A stretch of DNA of 64,000 bases from Cronobacter dublinensis subsp. dublinensis LMG 23823 (GCF_001277235.1 NZ_CP012266.1:3720001-3784000); one strand, 5' to 3'. Positions 36,492-45,994 are shown, numbered from the stretch's first letter. Numbers and translations: made by a program. Notes: generated by a model from the letters alone, not told the origin.

Positions 36492-37397
36492 ATGAACGCT
36501 AACGCCGTGAAATCATCAGGGCAGGAAAACGAATTGCAGGCGCTGCGCGACGCCCTGCAAACCCGCCTTGACGAGCTTTTGCCGCCGGGCCAGGAGCGCG
36601 ATCTGGTCTGCGCCGCGATGCGCGAAGGCGCGCTCACGCCCGGTAAGCGGGTGCGTCCGCTGCTGCTCATTCTGGCCGCGCGCGACCTCGGCTATGACGC
36701 CAGCCAGCCCGCGCTGCTGGATCTCGCCTGCGCCGTGGAGATGGTGCACGCCGCATCGCTAATGCTCGACGATATTCCGTGCATGGATAACGCCTTGCTG
36801 CGCCGCGGCAAACCCACCATTCACCGCCAGTTTGGCGAAAGCGTGGCGATCCTCGCGGCGGTCGCGTTATTAAGCCGCGCTTTCGGCGTGGTGGCGCAGG
36901 CGGGATCGCTGCCCGACAGCTGCAAAACCGAGGCGGTCAGCGAGCTTTCCAGCGCGGTGGGGTTGCAGGGGCTGGTACAGGGACAGTTTCGCGATCTCAG
37001 CGAAGGTAACCAGGCCCGCAGCGCAGAGGCCATCCTTGCGACCAACGATCTCAAAACCAGCGTGCTGTTTGATGCCACGCTGCAAATCGCCGCCATCGCC
37101 GCCGGGGCCTCCGCCTCGGTCCGCCAGAAGCTGCGCCAGTTTTCGCGCCATCTCGGGCAGGCGTTCCAGCTGCTTGATGACCTGGCGGACGGCCTCAATA
37201 ACACCGGCAAAGACATTAATAAGGACGCGGGCAAATCCACGCTGGTGGCGATGCTCGGCCCGGAAGCGGTGCATCAGCGCCTGCGCGATCACCTACTGCG
37301 CGCCGACGAACATCTCGCCTGCGCCTGTTCGCGCGGCGCGTCCACCCGCCGTTTTATGTACGCCTGGTTTGATAATCAGCTGGCCATGTTTGGCTGA
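36492..37397 (+). CDS. crtE: CrtE, geranylgeranyl diphosphate synthase
   Basis: This 301-residue polyprenyl synthase has the first aspartate-rich motif at about 93 (LMLDDIPCMDNALLRRGKPT) and the second at about 229 (QLLDDLADG). It condenses FPP with IPP to GGPP, the C20 precursor of phytoene. It starts MNANAVKSSGQENELQALRD, 256 bp downstream of the ytfJ-like gene, and is the first gene of the crtE-idi2-crtX-crtY-crtI-crtB operon. Confidence 0.95.
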   Translation: MNANAVKSSGQENELQALRDALQTRLDELLPPGQERDLVCAAMREGALTPGKRVRPLLLILAARDLGYDASQPALLDLACAVEMVHAASLMLDDIPCMDNALLRRGKPTIHRQFGESVAILAAVALLSRAFGVVAQAGSLPDSCKTEAVSELSSAVGLQGLVQGQFRDLSEGNQARSAEAILATNDLKTSVLFDATLQIAAIAAGASASVRQKLRQFSRHLGQAFQLLDDLADGLNNTGKDINKDAGKSTLVAMLGPEAVHQRLRDHLLRADEHLACACSRGASTRRFMYAWFDNQLAMFG

Positions 37398-37442
37398 ACG
37401 CGCGGGTCTGCGCGGCTGACAGCGACCGTTACTGGAGTATGA

Positions 37443-38486
37443 ATGAAGGACAAGGAACTAAGCCAACGCAAGAACGATCATCTGGATATCGTGCTGCATC
37501 CTGAGCGCGCTAAACAGACGACGCGTACCGGCTTTGAACAGTGGCGTTTCGAGCACTGCGCCCTGCCGGAGCTTTCGCTCGACGAGATCGATCTCAGCAC
37601 CCGCCTGTTTGGCCGCCCGATGAAAGCGCCGCTCCTGATAAGCTCGATGACCGGCGGCGCGCGCCGGGCGAGCGAGATCAACCGGCATCTGGCCGAGGCG
37701 GCACAGGCGCTGGGGCTGGCGATGGGCGTCGGCTCACAGCGCGTGGCGATCGAGAGCGACGACAACTGGGGGCTGACCGGCGAGCTTCGCCAGTACGCGC
37801 CGGATATCCCGCTGCTGGCGAATCTCGGGGCCGCACAGATTAGCAGCGCGCAGGGGCTCGATTACGCCCGACGCGCCGTCGACATGGTCGAGGCGGACGC
37901 GCTCATCATTCACCTCAACCCGCTCCAGGAGGCGCTCCAGACCGGCGGCGATCGCGACTGGCGCGGCGTGCTGGCGGCCATTGAGCGGGCGGTACGCGCT
38001 CTGCCGGTGCCGGTCATCATCAAAGAAGTGGGTGCCGGGATCTCGGTGCCGGTGGCGCGTCAGCTCGCCGACGCAGGCGTCGCGATGCTGGATGTCGCGG
38101 GCGCGGGCGGCACCAGCTGGGCGGCGGTGGAAGGCGAACGCGCCGCCAGCGCGCACGCGCGCAATGTGGCGATGGCTTTCGCGGGCTGGGGCATTCCCAC
38201 CGCGCAGGCGCTGCGCCAGTTGCATCAGGCGCTCCCGTCGATGCCGCTTATCGCCTCCGGCGGCATTCGCGACGGCATTGACGCCGCCAAAGCGCTCGCG
38301 ATGGGCGCGCGCCTGGTCGGCCAGGCCGCGGCGGTGCTCGGCAGCGCCACCACCTCCACCAGCGCAGTGCTGGCACATTTCGCGGTGGTGATTGAGCAAC
38401 TGCGGGTCGCCTGTTTCTGTACCGGCAGCGCCAGCCTCGACGCGCTGAAAGACGCTCGCCTGGTTCGCGCCGGGGATGAGGAATGA
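37443..38486 (+). CDS. idi: Type II isopentenyl-diphosphate isomerase (FMN-dependent)
   Basis: This 347-residue protein starts MKDKELSQRKNDHLDIVLHP. Visible family segments are LISSMTGGARRASEINRHLA, AMGVGSQRVAIES and SGGIRDGIDAAKALAMGA. It interconverts IPP and DMAPP using reduced FMN, and so balances precursors for CrtE. It is unrelated to the type I isomerase of E. coli. It lies 45 bp after crtE and overlaps crtX by 4 bp (ATGA). Confidence 0.95.
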   Translation: MKDKELSQRKNDHLDIVLHPERAKQTTRTGFEQWRFEHCALPELSLDEIDLSTRLFGRPMKAPLLISSMTGGARRASEINRHLAEAAQALGLAMGVGSQRVAIESDDNWGLTGELRQYAPDIPLLANLGAAQISSAQGLDYARRAVDMVEADALIIHLNPLQEALQTGGDRDWRGVLAAIERAVRALPVPVIIKEVGAGISVPVARQLADAGVAMLDVAGAGGTSWAAVEGERAASAHARNVAMAFAGWGIPTAQALRQLHQALPSMPLIASGGIRDGIDAAKALAMGARLVGQAAAVLGSATTSTSAVLAHFAVVIEQLRVACFCTGSASLDALKDARLVRAGDEE

Positions 38487-39757
38487 GCCACTACGCCGTC
38501 ATTACGCCCCCGCTTTACAGTCACGTTCACGCCATGCAGGCGCTCGCGCAGGAACTTCTCGCGCGCGGGCATCGCATCACGTTTATTCAGCAGGCAGAGG
38601 CCCGCACGCTGCTGGACGATCCGCGCATCGGGTTTTATCCGGTCGGCGAAAAGAGCCACCCGCCCGGCAGCCTCGCCCGCACGTTGCGCCTGACGGCCCA
38701 CCCTGGCGGCCCGGCAATCCTGAGCCTGATTAACGATCTGGCGCGCACCACCGACATGCTGTGCCGCGAGCTGCCCGACGCGCTGACGCGGCTTGGCGTC
38801 GACGGCCTGATTGTCGACCAGATGGAAGCCGCAGGCGGCATCGTCGCCGACGCGCTCGGTCTGCCCTTTATCTCGGTCGCCTGCGCACTGCCGGTCAACC
38901 GCGAGCCGGGGCTGCCGCTGCCGGTCATGCCGTTTCGCTACGCGCAAACGCCGCGCGCCCGCAAGATTTATCACGCCAGCCAGCAGGTACACGACTGGCT
39001 GATGGGGCGGCACGGCGAGGTCATCGCCCATCACGCGAAACGCTTCGGGCTCGCGCCCCGTCACGGCCTGCATGACTGTCTCTCGCCGCTGGCGCAGATA
39101 AGCCAGACGCTTGGCGTGCTCGATTTTCCGCGCCAGTCGCTGCCCGCCTGTTTTCATGCCGTCGGCCCGCTGCGCCCGCCGCAGCCGTCGGTGGCGGAGC
39201 CGCTGCCGGATGCAGCGCGCCCGCGCGTTTTCGCCTCGCTTGGCACGCTACAGGGCCACCGTTACGGGCTGTTTCGCACCATCGCCCGCGCCTGTCGCGA
39301 TGCCGACGCCGAACTGCTGGTGGCGCACTGCGGCGGGCTTAACCCCGCGCAGGCGGCCCAGCTCGAAACCTGGGGCGCGACGCGCGTCACCGCGTTTACC
39401 GACCAGCCGCTGGCGCTCAGTCAGTCACACGCGGTTATCACCCACGGCGGGCTCAACACGGTGATGGATGCCGTCGCCAGCGCCACGCCGCTGCTGGTCG
39501 TGCCGCTGGCGTTCGACCAGCCGGGCGTCGCGGCGCGGGTGGAGCACTGCGGCATCGGGCGGCGCGTCTCGCGCTTCGCCGGTCGCCGCGCGTTTACCCG
39601 CCAGCTCCAGGCGCTGCTTGGCGATGCGGGCTGCCGCACGCGCCTCTCGGCGATGCAGCGCGCGCTGGCGCAGGCCGGCGGCGCGACGCGGGCGGCGCAG
39701 ATCACCGAACAGGCCCTGCGCGAGCGTCGGCCCGTCACGGCGCAGGCCCGGCCATGA
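38483..39757 (+). CDS. crtX: CrtX, zeaxanthin glucosyltransferase
   Basis: This 424-residue GT1-family glycosyltransferase starts MSHYAVITPPLYSHVHAMQA. The UDP-sugar binding signature is visible as HGGLNTVMDAVASATPLLVV followed by PLAFDQPGVAARVEHCGIG. It adds glucose from UDP-glucose to zeaxanthin hydroxyls, giving the polar yellow diglucoside. ATGA overlaps join it to the idi gene upstream and crtY downstream. Confidence 0.95.
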   Translation: MSHYAVITPPLYSHVHAMQALAQELLARGHRITFIQQAEARTLLDDPRIGFYPVGEKSHPPGSLARTLRLTAHPGGPAILSLINDLARTTDMLCRELPDALTRLGVDGLIVDQMEAAGGIVADALGLPFISVACALPVNREPGLPLPVMPFRYAQTPRARKIYHASQQVHDWLMGRHGEVIAHHAKRFGLAPRHGLHDCLSPLAQISQTLGVLDFPRQSLPACFHAVGPLRPPQPSVAEPLPDAARPRVFASLGTLQGHRYGLFRTIARACRDADAELLVAHCGGLNPAQAAQLETWGATRVTAFTDQPLALSQSHAVITHGGLNTVMDAVASATPLLVVPLAFDQPGVAARVEHCGIGRRVSRFAGRRAFTRQLQALLGDAGCRTRLSAMQRALAQAGGATRAAQITEQALRERRPVTAQARP

Positions 39758-40929
39758 CGAGCGAATGGGATCTGATACTGGCAGGCGGCGGCCTCGCCAA
39801 CGGGCTTCTCGCCCTGCGCCTGCGCGTGCTGCAACCGGCGCTAAAGGTGCTGCTGCTGGAGGCGGACGAGGCGCCCGGCGGCAATCACACCTGGTCGTTT
39901 CATGGCGACGATATCACGCCCGCGCAGCACGCCTGGCTAACGCCGCTGGTGGCGCACCGCTGGGACGGCTATGAGGTGCGCTTCCCGGCGCTTAAACGCA
40001 CGCTTGATGGCGGCTATTACAGCGTGACGTCAGAGAGATTCGCTGACGTTCTGCAAAAGACGCTGGCAGAAAACCTCTGGCGCAACGCGCCGGTGGCGCA
40101 GCTCACCCCGCAGTCCGTCACGCTGGCGGACGGACGCACACTGCACGCCCGCGCGGTTATCGATGGTCGCGGCTGGCGGGCGAGCCCGCACCTGACCGTC
40201 GGCCAGCAGGCGTTTCTCGGCCAGCAGTGGCGGCTCGCCGCCCCCCATGGCCTGACGCGCCCGGTTCTGATGGACGCCACCGTCGCGCAGCAGGGCGGCT
40301 ACCGGTTTGTCTATACGCTGCCGCTCACGCCCGACACGCTGCTGATTGAAGATACGCATTACATCGACAGCGCGACGCTAGACCCTGCCCGCGCACGGGA
40401 GAATATCGCCGACTACGCCCGCACGCAGGGCTGGCAATTGATGACGCTTCTGCGCGAGGAGCGCGGCAATCTGCCCATCACGCTCACCGGCGCGCCGCAG
40501 GCGTTCTGGCAGGAGGCGCAGGGCGTTGCGCGCTGCGGCCTGCGCGCCGGGCTGTTTCACGCGACCACCGGCTATTCGCTGCCGCACGCGGCGGCGCTTG
40601 CCGATCTTATCGCGTCGCAACCGCCCGCGACGCCGCAGGCGTTATATGCCCTGACGGCAGGTTACGCGCAGCGCCAGTGGCGGCGTCAGCGCTTTTTCCG
40701 GCTGCTGAACCGGATGCTGTTTCTCGCCGGGAAACCGGACCAACGCTGGCAGGTGATGCAGCGCTTTTATGGACTTAACGCGGGGCTTATCGCCCGGTTT
40801 TACGCCGGACGACTGACCCCTCTGGATATGGCGCGGCTGTTGACGGGCAAACCACCGGTTCCGGTGGGCGAAGCCCTGCAGGCCGTCCTGAAGCACACAC
40901 CCCGGCTGCGAGCTTTTCATCATGACTAA
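39754..40929 (+). CDS. crtY: CrtY, lycopene beta-cyclase
   Basis: This 391-residue flavoprotein starts MTSEWDLILAGGGLANGLLA, the FAD-binding Rossmann start of CrtY-type cyclases. It also has DEAPGGNHTWSFHGDDI. It cyclises both ends of lycopene to give beta-carotene. It overlaps crtX by 4 bp and crtI by 8 bp. Confidence 0.95.
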   Translation: MTSEWDLILAGGGLANGLLALRLRVLQPALKVLLLEADEAPGGNHTWSFHGDDITPAQHAWLTPLVAHRWDGYEVRFPALKRTLDGGYYSVTSERFADVLQKTLAENLWRNAPVAQLTPQSVTLADGRTLHARAVIDGRGWRASPHLTVGQQAFLGQQWRLAAPHGLTRPVLMDATVAQQGGYRFVYTLPLTPDTLLIEDTHYIDSATLDPARARENIADYARTQGWQLMTLLREERGNLPITLTGAPQAFWQEAQGVARCGLRAGLFHATTGYSLPHAAALADLIASQPPATPQALYALTAGYAQRQWRRQRFFRLLNRMLFLAGKPDQRWQVMQRFYGLNAGLIARFYAGRLTPLDMARLLTGKPPVPVGEALQAVLKHTPRLRAFHHD

Positions 40930-42400
40930 AACTGTTGTTATCGGGTCCGGCTTTGGCGGCCTGGCCCTGGCTATCCGCTTACAGGCGGCGGGCGTTCCCA
41001 CGCTACTCCTTGAGCAGCGCGATAAACATGGCGGGCGGGCGTATGTCTATGAGGATCAGGGCTTTACCTTTGACGCAGGCCCGACCGTCATCACCGATCC
41101 TTCGGCCATCGAAGAGCTGTTCACGCTGGCCGGTAAAAATATTGCTGATTACGTCGATCTCTTACCCGTCACGCCGTTTTACCGCCTCTGCTGGGAGAAC
41201 GGCCAGGTGTTTAATTACGATAACGATCAGGCGAGCCTTGAGGCGCAGATCGCGCGCTTTAACCCGCGCGACGTCGAAGGCTATCGCCAGTTCCTGGCCT
41301 ATTCGCAGGCGGTGTTTAAAGAAGGCTACCTGAAGCTTGGCGCGGTGCCGTTTCTCTCGTTTCGCGATATGGTGCGCGCAGGCCCGCAGCTGGCGCGTTT
41401 GCAGGCGTGGCGCAGCGTCTATGGCATGGTGTCGAAATACATCGAAGATGAGCACCTGCGCCAGGCGTTCTCGTTCCATTCGCTGCTGGTCGGCGGCAAC
41501 CCGTTCGCCACCTCCTCGATCTATACGCTTATCCACGCGCTGGAGCGCCAGTGGGGCGTCTGGTTCGCCCGCGGCGGCACCGGCGCGCTGGTGCAGGGGC
41601 TGGTGAAGCTGTTTACCGATCTGGGCGGCGAGACCGAACTTAACGCGCAGGTGACGCGCCTTGAAACCCAGGGCGATAAAATCTGCGGCGTTACGCTGGC
41701 AGACGGCCGACGCATCGCCGCCAGCGCCGTCGCCTCTAACGCCGACGTGGTGCATACCTACAACAACTTGCTCGGCCACCACCCGCGCGGCGTCGCGCAG
41801 GCGGCGTCGCTGCGGCGCAAGCGCATGAGCAACTCGCTGTTCGTGCTCTACTTCGGGCTAAATCATCATCACAGCCAGCTGGCGCACCACACCGTTTGCT
41901 TCGGGCCGCGCTACAAAGCGCTGATTGACGATATTTTTAACCGCGACGCGCTGGCGGAGGATTTTTCGCTCTACCTGCACGCGCCGTGCGTGACCGATCC
42001 GTCGCTCGCGCCGCCGGGCTGCGGCAGCTACTACGTGCTGGCGCCGGTGCCGCATCTCGGTACGGCCGATCTCGACTGGAATATCGAAGGCCCGCGCCTG
42101 CGCGACCGCATCTTCGCGTACCTTGAGCAGCACTACATGCCGGGCCTGCGCGACCAGCTGGTGACGCACCGGATGTTCACGCCGTTTGACTTCCGCGACC
42201 AGCTTGGCGCGTACCAGGGCTCGGCGTTCTCGGTAGAGCCTATCCTCACCCAGAGCGCCTGGTTCCGTCCGCATAACCGCGACAGCCGCATCGATAACCT
42301 CTATCTGGTTGGCGCGGGCACGCACCCTGGTGCAGGCATTCCGGGCGTGATCGGCTCGGCGAAAGCCACCGCCGGGCTGATGCTGGAGGATCGCGCATGA
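40922..42400 (+). CDS. crtI: CrtI, phytoene desaturase
   Basis: This 492-residue FAD-dependent enzyme starts MTKTVVIGSGFGGLALAIRL. The C-terminal signature LYLVGAGTHPGAGIPGVIGS is intact. It performs the four desaturations from phytoene to lycopene. It overlaps crtY by 8 bp and crtB by 4 bp. Confidence 0.97.
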   Translation: MTKTVVIGSGFGGLALAIRLQAAGVPTLLLEQRDKHGGRAYVYEDQGFTFDAGPTVITDPSAIEELFTLAGKNIADYVDLLPVTPFYRLCWENGQVFNYDNDQASLEAQIARFNPRDVEGYRQFLAYSQAVFKEGYLKLGAVPFLSFRDMVRAGPQLARLQAWRSVYGMVSKYIEDEHLRQAFSFHSLLVGGNPFATSSIYTLIHALERQWGVWFARGGTGALVQGLVKLFTDLGGETELNAQVTRLETQGDKICGVTLADGRRIAASAVASNADVVHTYNNLLGHHPRGVAQAASLRRKRMSNSLFVLYFGLNHHHSQLAHHTVCFGPRYKALIDDIFNRDALAEDFSLYLHAPCVTDPSLAPPGCGSYYVLAPVPHLGTADLDWNIEGPRLRDRIFAYLEQHYMPGLRDQLVTHRMFTPFDFRDQLGAYQGSAFSVEPILTQSAWFRPHNRDSRIDNLYLVGAGTHPGAGIPGVIGSAKATAGLMLEDRA

Positions 42401-43368
42401 GTGATAAACCGCTGCTGACGCACGCGACCGAAACCATTGAGGCGGGCTCAAAAAGCTTCGCCACCGCCTCGAAACTGTTCGACGCCGATACGCGCCGCAG
42501 CGCGCTGATGCTCTACGCCTGGTGCCGCCACTGCGATGACGTCACGGATGGTCAGGTGCTCGGCTTTCGCGCGCCGGACGCGCCCGCCGACAGCCCGCAG
42601 GCGCGCATCGCCCTGCTACGCGCGCTGACGCTTGAGGCTTACGCGGGTACGCCGATGACCGAGCCGAATTTTGCGGCATTCCAGGAAGTGGCGTTGCGCC
42701 ACCAGATCCCGCCGTCGCTGGCGCTCGATCATCTGGAAGGCTTCGCGATGGACGTGCGCGACGAGCGCTATCACACCTTTGATGACACGCTGCGTTACTG
42801 CTATCACGTCGCGGGCGTGGTGGGGTTGATGATGGCGCGCGTGATGGGCGTGCGCGACGAGGCAGTGCTGGATCGCGCCTGCGATCTGGGCCTCGCGTTT
42901 CAGCTGACGAACATTGCGCGGGATATCGTTGAGGATGCCGCCATCGGGCGCTGTTATCTGCCGGATGAATGGCTGATGCAGGAAGGACTGCGCCGCGAGA
43001 CGCTGGCGGCGCGCGAGCATCGGCCTGCCCTTGCGCGCCTTGCCGCCCGCCTGGTGGACGAAGCGGAGCCCTATTACGCCTCGGCGCGCGCCGGGCTTGC
43101 CGGGCTGCCGCTACGCAGCGCCTGGGCTATCGCCACCGCGCACGGGGTGTACCGGGAAATTGGCGTGAAGGTGAAGCGCGCAGGCGCGAACGCCTGGGAG
43201 ACGCGCCAGGGCACCAGCAAAGCGGAGAAACTGGCCCTGCTGGCGAAAGGCGCGGCGATGGCGGTCAGCTCTCGCGGCGCGACCTCGACGCCCCGCCCTG
43301 CGGCGCTCTGGCAGCGTCCGTCCGCGCAGGACGACCGTTACGCTCACGCAACACCGCCTGCAGCTTAG
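42397..43368 (+). CDS. crtB: CrtB, phytoene synthase
   Basis: This 323-residue squalene/phytoene synthase family enzyme condenses two GGPP to phytoene. The aspartate-rich motifs are WCRHCDDVTDG and LTNIARDIVEDA. The start overlaps crtI as ATGA. Its last 104 bp overlap the convergent crtZ, so its C-terminal tail (rich in Ala/Pro/Arg) and the crtZ C-terminus are encoded by the same DNA on opposite strands. Confidence 0.96.
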   Translation: MSDKPLLTHATETIEAGSKSFATASKLFDADTRRSALMLYAWCRHCDDVTDGQVLGFRAPDAPADSPQARIALLRALTLEAYAGTPMTEPNFAAFQEVALRHQIPPSLALDHLEGFAMDVRDERYHTFDDTLRYCYHVAGVVGLMMARVMGVRDEAVLDRACDLGLAFQLTNIARDIVEDAAIGRCYLPDEWLMQEGLRRETLAAREHRPALARLAARLVDEAEPYYASARAGLAGLPLRSAWAIATAHGVYREIGVKVKRAGANAWETRQGTSKAEKLALLAKGAAMAVSSRGATSTPRPAALWQRPSAQDDRYAHATPPAA

Positions 43369-43798
43369 CGACCGGCGGCGCGTAGAGAAAACCAAAAGAG
43401 ACGCAGCCTTCGCGTCCGCGCACCGCGTGATGCAGCCGGTGCGCCATATAGAGCCGCTTCAAATAGCCCCGGCGCGGCACATAGCGAAACGGCCAGCGCT
43501 GGTGCACCAGCCCGTCATGCACAATAAAGTAAAGCGCGCCGTAGAGCGTCATCCCGGCGCCAATCCACTGTAGCGGCCAGTGGCCGCCCGCGCCGAGCGC
43601 GATAAGCGCAATCGCCACGCCAGCAAACACCACGGCGTAGAGATCGTTGACCTCAAACCAGCCTTTACGCGGCGTGTGGTGGGAGAGATGCCAGCCCCAT
43701 CCCCAGCCGTGCATAACATATTTGTGCGTCAGCGTCGCCACGATCTCCATAACGGCGACCGTCAGCAACACGATCGCCACGTTATACAGCACAGTCAT
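43265..43798 (-). CDS. crtZ: CrtZ, beta-carotene 3-hydroxylase
   Basis: This 177-residue membrane di-iron hydroxylase shows the His clusters HKYVMHGWGWGWHLSHH, HDGLVHQRWPF and HRLHHAVRG. It converts beta-carotene to zeaxanthin, the substrate of CrtX. It is the only crt gene on the minus strand, as in Pantoea clusters. Its arginine- and alanine-rich tail overlaps crtB by 104 bp. It is separated from the chemoreceptor gene upstream by that gene's terminator. Confidence 0.96.
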   Translation of the reverse strand: MTVLYNVAIVLLTVAVMEIVATLTHKYVMHGWGWGWHLSHHTPRKGWFEVNDLYAVVFAGVAIALIALGAGGHWPLQWIGAGMTLYGALYFIVHDGLVHQRWPFRYVPRRGYLKRLYMAHRLHHAVRGREGCVSFGFLYAPPVAKLQAVLRERNGRPARTDAARAPQGGASRSRRES

Positions 43799-43929
43799 AA
43801 TTTCTCCTGGGCCCGGTGGAAGGAAACATCCTGTTGCCGGGAAACGTCAGCGCCATATGCGCTGCAACCCAGAGAGTATAGCAATCCAGGCGCAAATACC
43901 TGACCGATTCGCTTACCGGACGCCAGAAT

Positions 43930-43952
43930 AAAAAACCCCGGCGAACCGGGGT
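43930..43952 (-). terminator. Terminator of the chemoreceptor gene
   Basis: Read on the minus strand, ACCCCGG-TTCG-CCGGGGT is followed by a T-run, 22 bp past the chemoreceptor stop. Confidence 0.9.
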
Positions 43953-43974
43953 AAAGGTCTGGCAGGGCTAACGC

Positions 43975-45939
43975 TTAAAAGTGTTCCCAGTCGCCCTGGG
44001 CGCCCGCGACGGCGAGCTTTTTCGGTACGGGCATATCGCTGACAATCACCGGCGCAGCGACAGGTGCCGGACGCTGCGGCGCGCCGTTGCCGACGTTAAA
44101 CACGGCGACCATCTGTTCCAGTTCGCGCGCCTGCTCTTCAAGCGACGAGGCGGCGGCGGATGACTCTTCTACCAGCGCGGCGTTCTGCTGGGTGGTGGTA
44201 TCCATTTCCGACATCGCCTGGCCTATCTGGGCGATGCCGCGGCTCTGTTCGGTACAGGCGCGGGCAATCTCATCCATAATCTCGCGCACTTTCGCGACGG
44301 AGCCGACGATATCTTCCATCGCCACGCCCGCGCTCGCCACCAGTTCCGCGCCGTTTTCCACGCGCTGGTTAGCCTCGGTGATAAGCGCGCCTATCTCTTT
44401 CGCGGCGGTGGCGCTGCGGCTTGCCAGCGTGCGTACTTCGCCCGCGACCACGGCGAACCCGCGGCCCTGTTCACCGGCGCGCGCCGCTTCCACGGCGGCG
44501 TTGAGCGCCAGAATATTGGTCTGGAAGGCGATACCGTTAATGACGCTGATGATGTCGGCGATTTTCCCGGAGCTTGCCTGGATAGTACGCATCGTCTCGA
44601 CCACTTCACTCACCACTTTCCCGCCCCGATCCGCATTGGTGGACGCCTGCGCGGCCAGCATGCTCGCCTGCTGGGCGTTGCCTGCGGTCTCTTTTACGGT
44701 AGAAGTAAGCTCTTCCATGCTGGCGGCGGTCTGCACCACCGCGGCGGACTGCTCCTCGGTGCGCGAGGAGAGGTCAATATTCCCGGCGGCGATCTCCGAC
44801 GACGCCCGCGAGACGTTATCCACGCCGTGACGCACGCGGGTGATAATGCTCTTCAGACTGTCGTTCATGGTGCCGACCGCCTGCATCAGGAGGCCCGGCT
44901 CGTCGCGACGCGCCGAGGAGACGGTCACGGTCAGATCGCCCTGCGCGATGCGATTCGCCACCGCTAAGGTTTCACGCAGCGGTCGGGTGATATTGCGGGT
45001 AATGAACGCCGCGACAATCAGCCCGAACAGGACGCCTGCCAGCGTGCCGCTGAGCATCAGCGTTTCGACATGGCTAATGGATTTCGCCATGCGCATTTTA
45101 CGAAACTCATGGAAGTCGCTCACCGTCTGGTTCAGCTCGCCTGCGGCGACGCTGAGCGTGGTCGACTGGGTCTGCTGCTCCGCGAAAGCGGAAACAAACA
45201 GCGCGGCGCTGCTGTGCAGCAGGCGGGTGTGATCGGCAAGCGCGGGCAACCAGCCGAGCGGCGCATCGCGGGTGCTGGCGGCCAGCAGCGAGGCGGTCGC
45301 GTCAATGCTCGTCAGAAGTTCGTTGAGTTGATTAAGTATTTCGCGATCGCCGCGAATGACCAGCGCGTCGACAACACTCTGCACCTGTTGCGCTTTCGCG
45401 GCGAGGCGGGCTGCCAGCATCGCCGCCTGCGGACTGGCGTCAGCTTGCTCGCTGAACATGGAAGCCTGGTCGATAAACTGCGACGGCCACTGCTGATGCA
45501 GATCGGCGGCGAGCGTGTTGCGCTGACGCAGCGTCTGAATATATTTGTCACGTACTTTCAGATAGGTTTGCAGGTTCGTCTGCATGGCCGCAAACCGGGT
45601 GCGCCCTTCGGTATCCATGTTAAAGAGCGACAGCGAAGCGAGCTGCGACTCTACCTGACGCAGCGCATTCGCGTTGAGTTCGGCATACTTCTCATCGCTG
45701 GTCAGCTGAAACAGCGTGCGGTTAATACGCGCCTCGTTGAGGGCCGTCACGATACTGACGGTCAGCGTTTCCTTACGGGCATTTTCATCCACCTGGCGAA
45801 AGCCATAAATTCCGGCGCCAGCAATCAGCAGCATAATGCACAAAACAATAATAAAACCTGACGTCAGTTTTTTTCCGACGCTGAGGTTATTCACTTTCTC
45901 GCCAAACGACGTCACTAAAGCCATTGCATTCACCATCAC
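43975..45939 (-). CDS. Methyl-accepting chemotaxis protein with large periplasmic sensor
   Basis: This 654-residue chemoreceptor has a membrane segment at about 27-46, a periplasmic region of about 245 residues, a second membrane segment at about 294-313, then HAMP and a signalling domain. The hairpin tip reads GIAFQTNILALNAAVEAARA and FAVVAGEVRTLASRSA. The sensor is longer than the four-helix domain of Tsr/Tar and, being helical with two halves, may be an HBM-type domain. The tail ends GDWEHF, resembling the pentapeptide that tethers CheR/CheB. It is divergent from btsT, the tsr position in E. coli. The ligand is unknown. Confidence 0.92.
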   Translation of the reverse strand: MMVNAMALVTSFGEKVNNLSVGKKLTSGFIIVLCIMLLIAGAGIYGFRQVDENARKETLTVSIVTALNEARINRTLFQLTSDEKYAELNANALRQVESQLASLSLFNMDTEGRTRFAAMQTNLQTYLKVRDKYIQTLRQRNTLAADLHQQWPSQFIDQASMFSEQADASPQAAMLAARLAAKAQQVQSVVDALVIRGDREILNQLNELLTSIDATASLLAASTRDAPLGWLPALADHTRLLHSSAALFVSAFAEQQTQSTTLSVAAGELNQTVSDFHEFRKMRMAKSISHVETLMLSGTLAGVLFGLIVAAFITRNITRPLRETLAVANRIAQGDLTVTVSSARRDEPGLLMQAVGTMNDSLKSIITRVRHGVDNVSRASSEIAAGNIDLSSRTEEQSAAVVQTAASMEELTSTVKETAGNAQQASMLAAQASTNADRGGKVVSEVVETMRTIQASSGKIADIISVINGIAFQTNILALNAAVEAARAGEQGRGFAVVAGEVRTLASRSATAAKEIGALITEANQRVENGAELVASAGVAMEDIVGSVAKVREIMDEIARACTEQSRGIAQIGQAMSEMDTTTQQNAALVEESSAAASSLEEQARELEQMVAVFNVGNGAPQRPAPVAAPVIVSDMPVPKKLAVAGAQGDWEHF

Positions 45940-45966
45940 ATTAAAATGATAAAAATTGTTAATTGT

Positions 45967-45994
45967 TTATCGTCAGTGAAAGAATGATTCTTTA
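45967..45994 (-). promoter_or_regulatory. Candidate sigma-28 (FliA) promoter of the chemoreceptor gene
   Basis: On the minus strand, TAAAGAAT and GACGATAA are separated by 12 bp. The FliA consensus is TAAAGTTT-N11-GCCGATAA, so the -10 matches 7 of 8 and the -35 matches 6 of 8, with a spacer one base longer. The site ends 28 bp before the start codon. Flagellar class 3 control of a chemoreceptor is expected. Confidence 0.5.
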
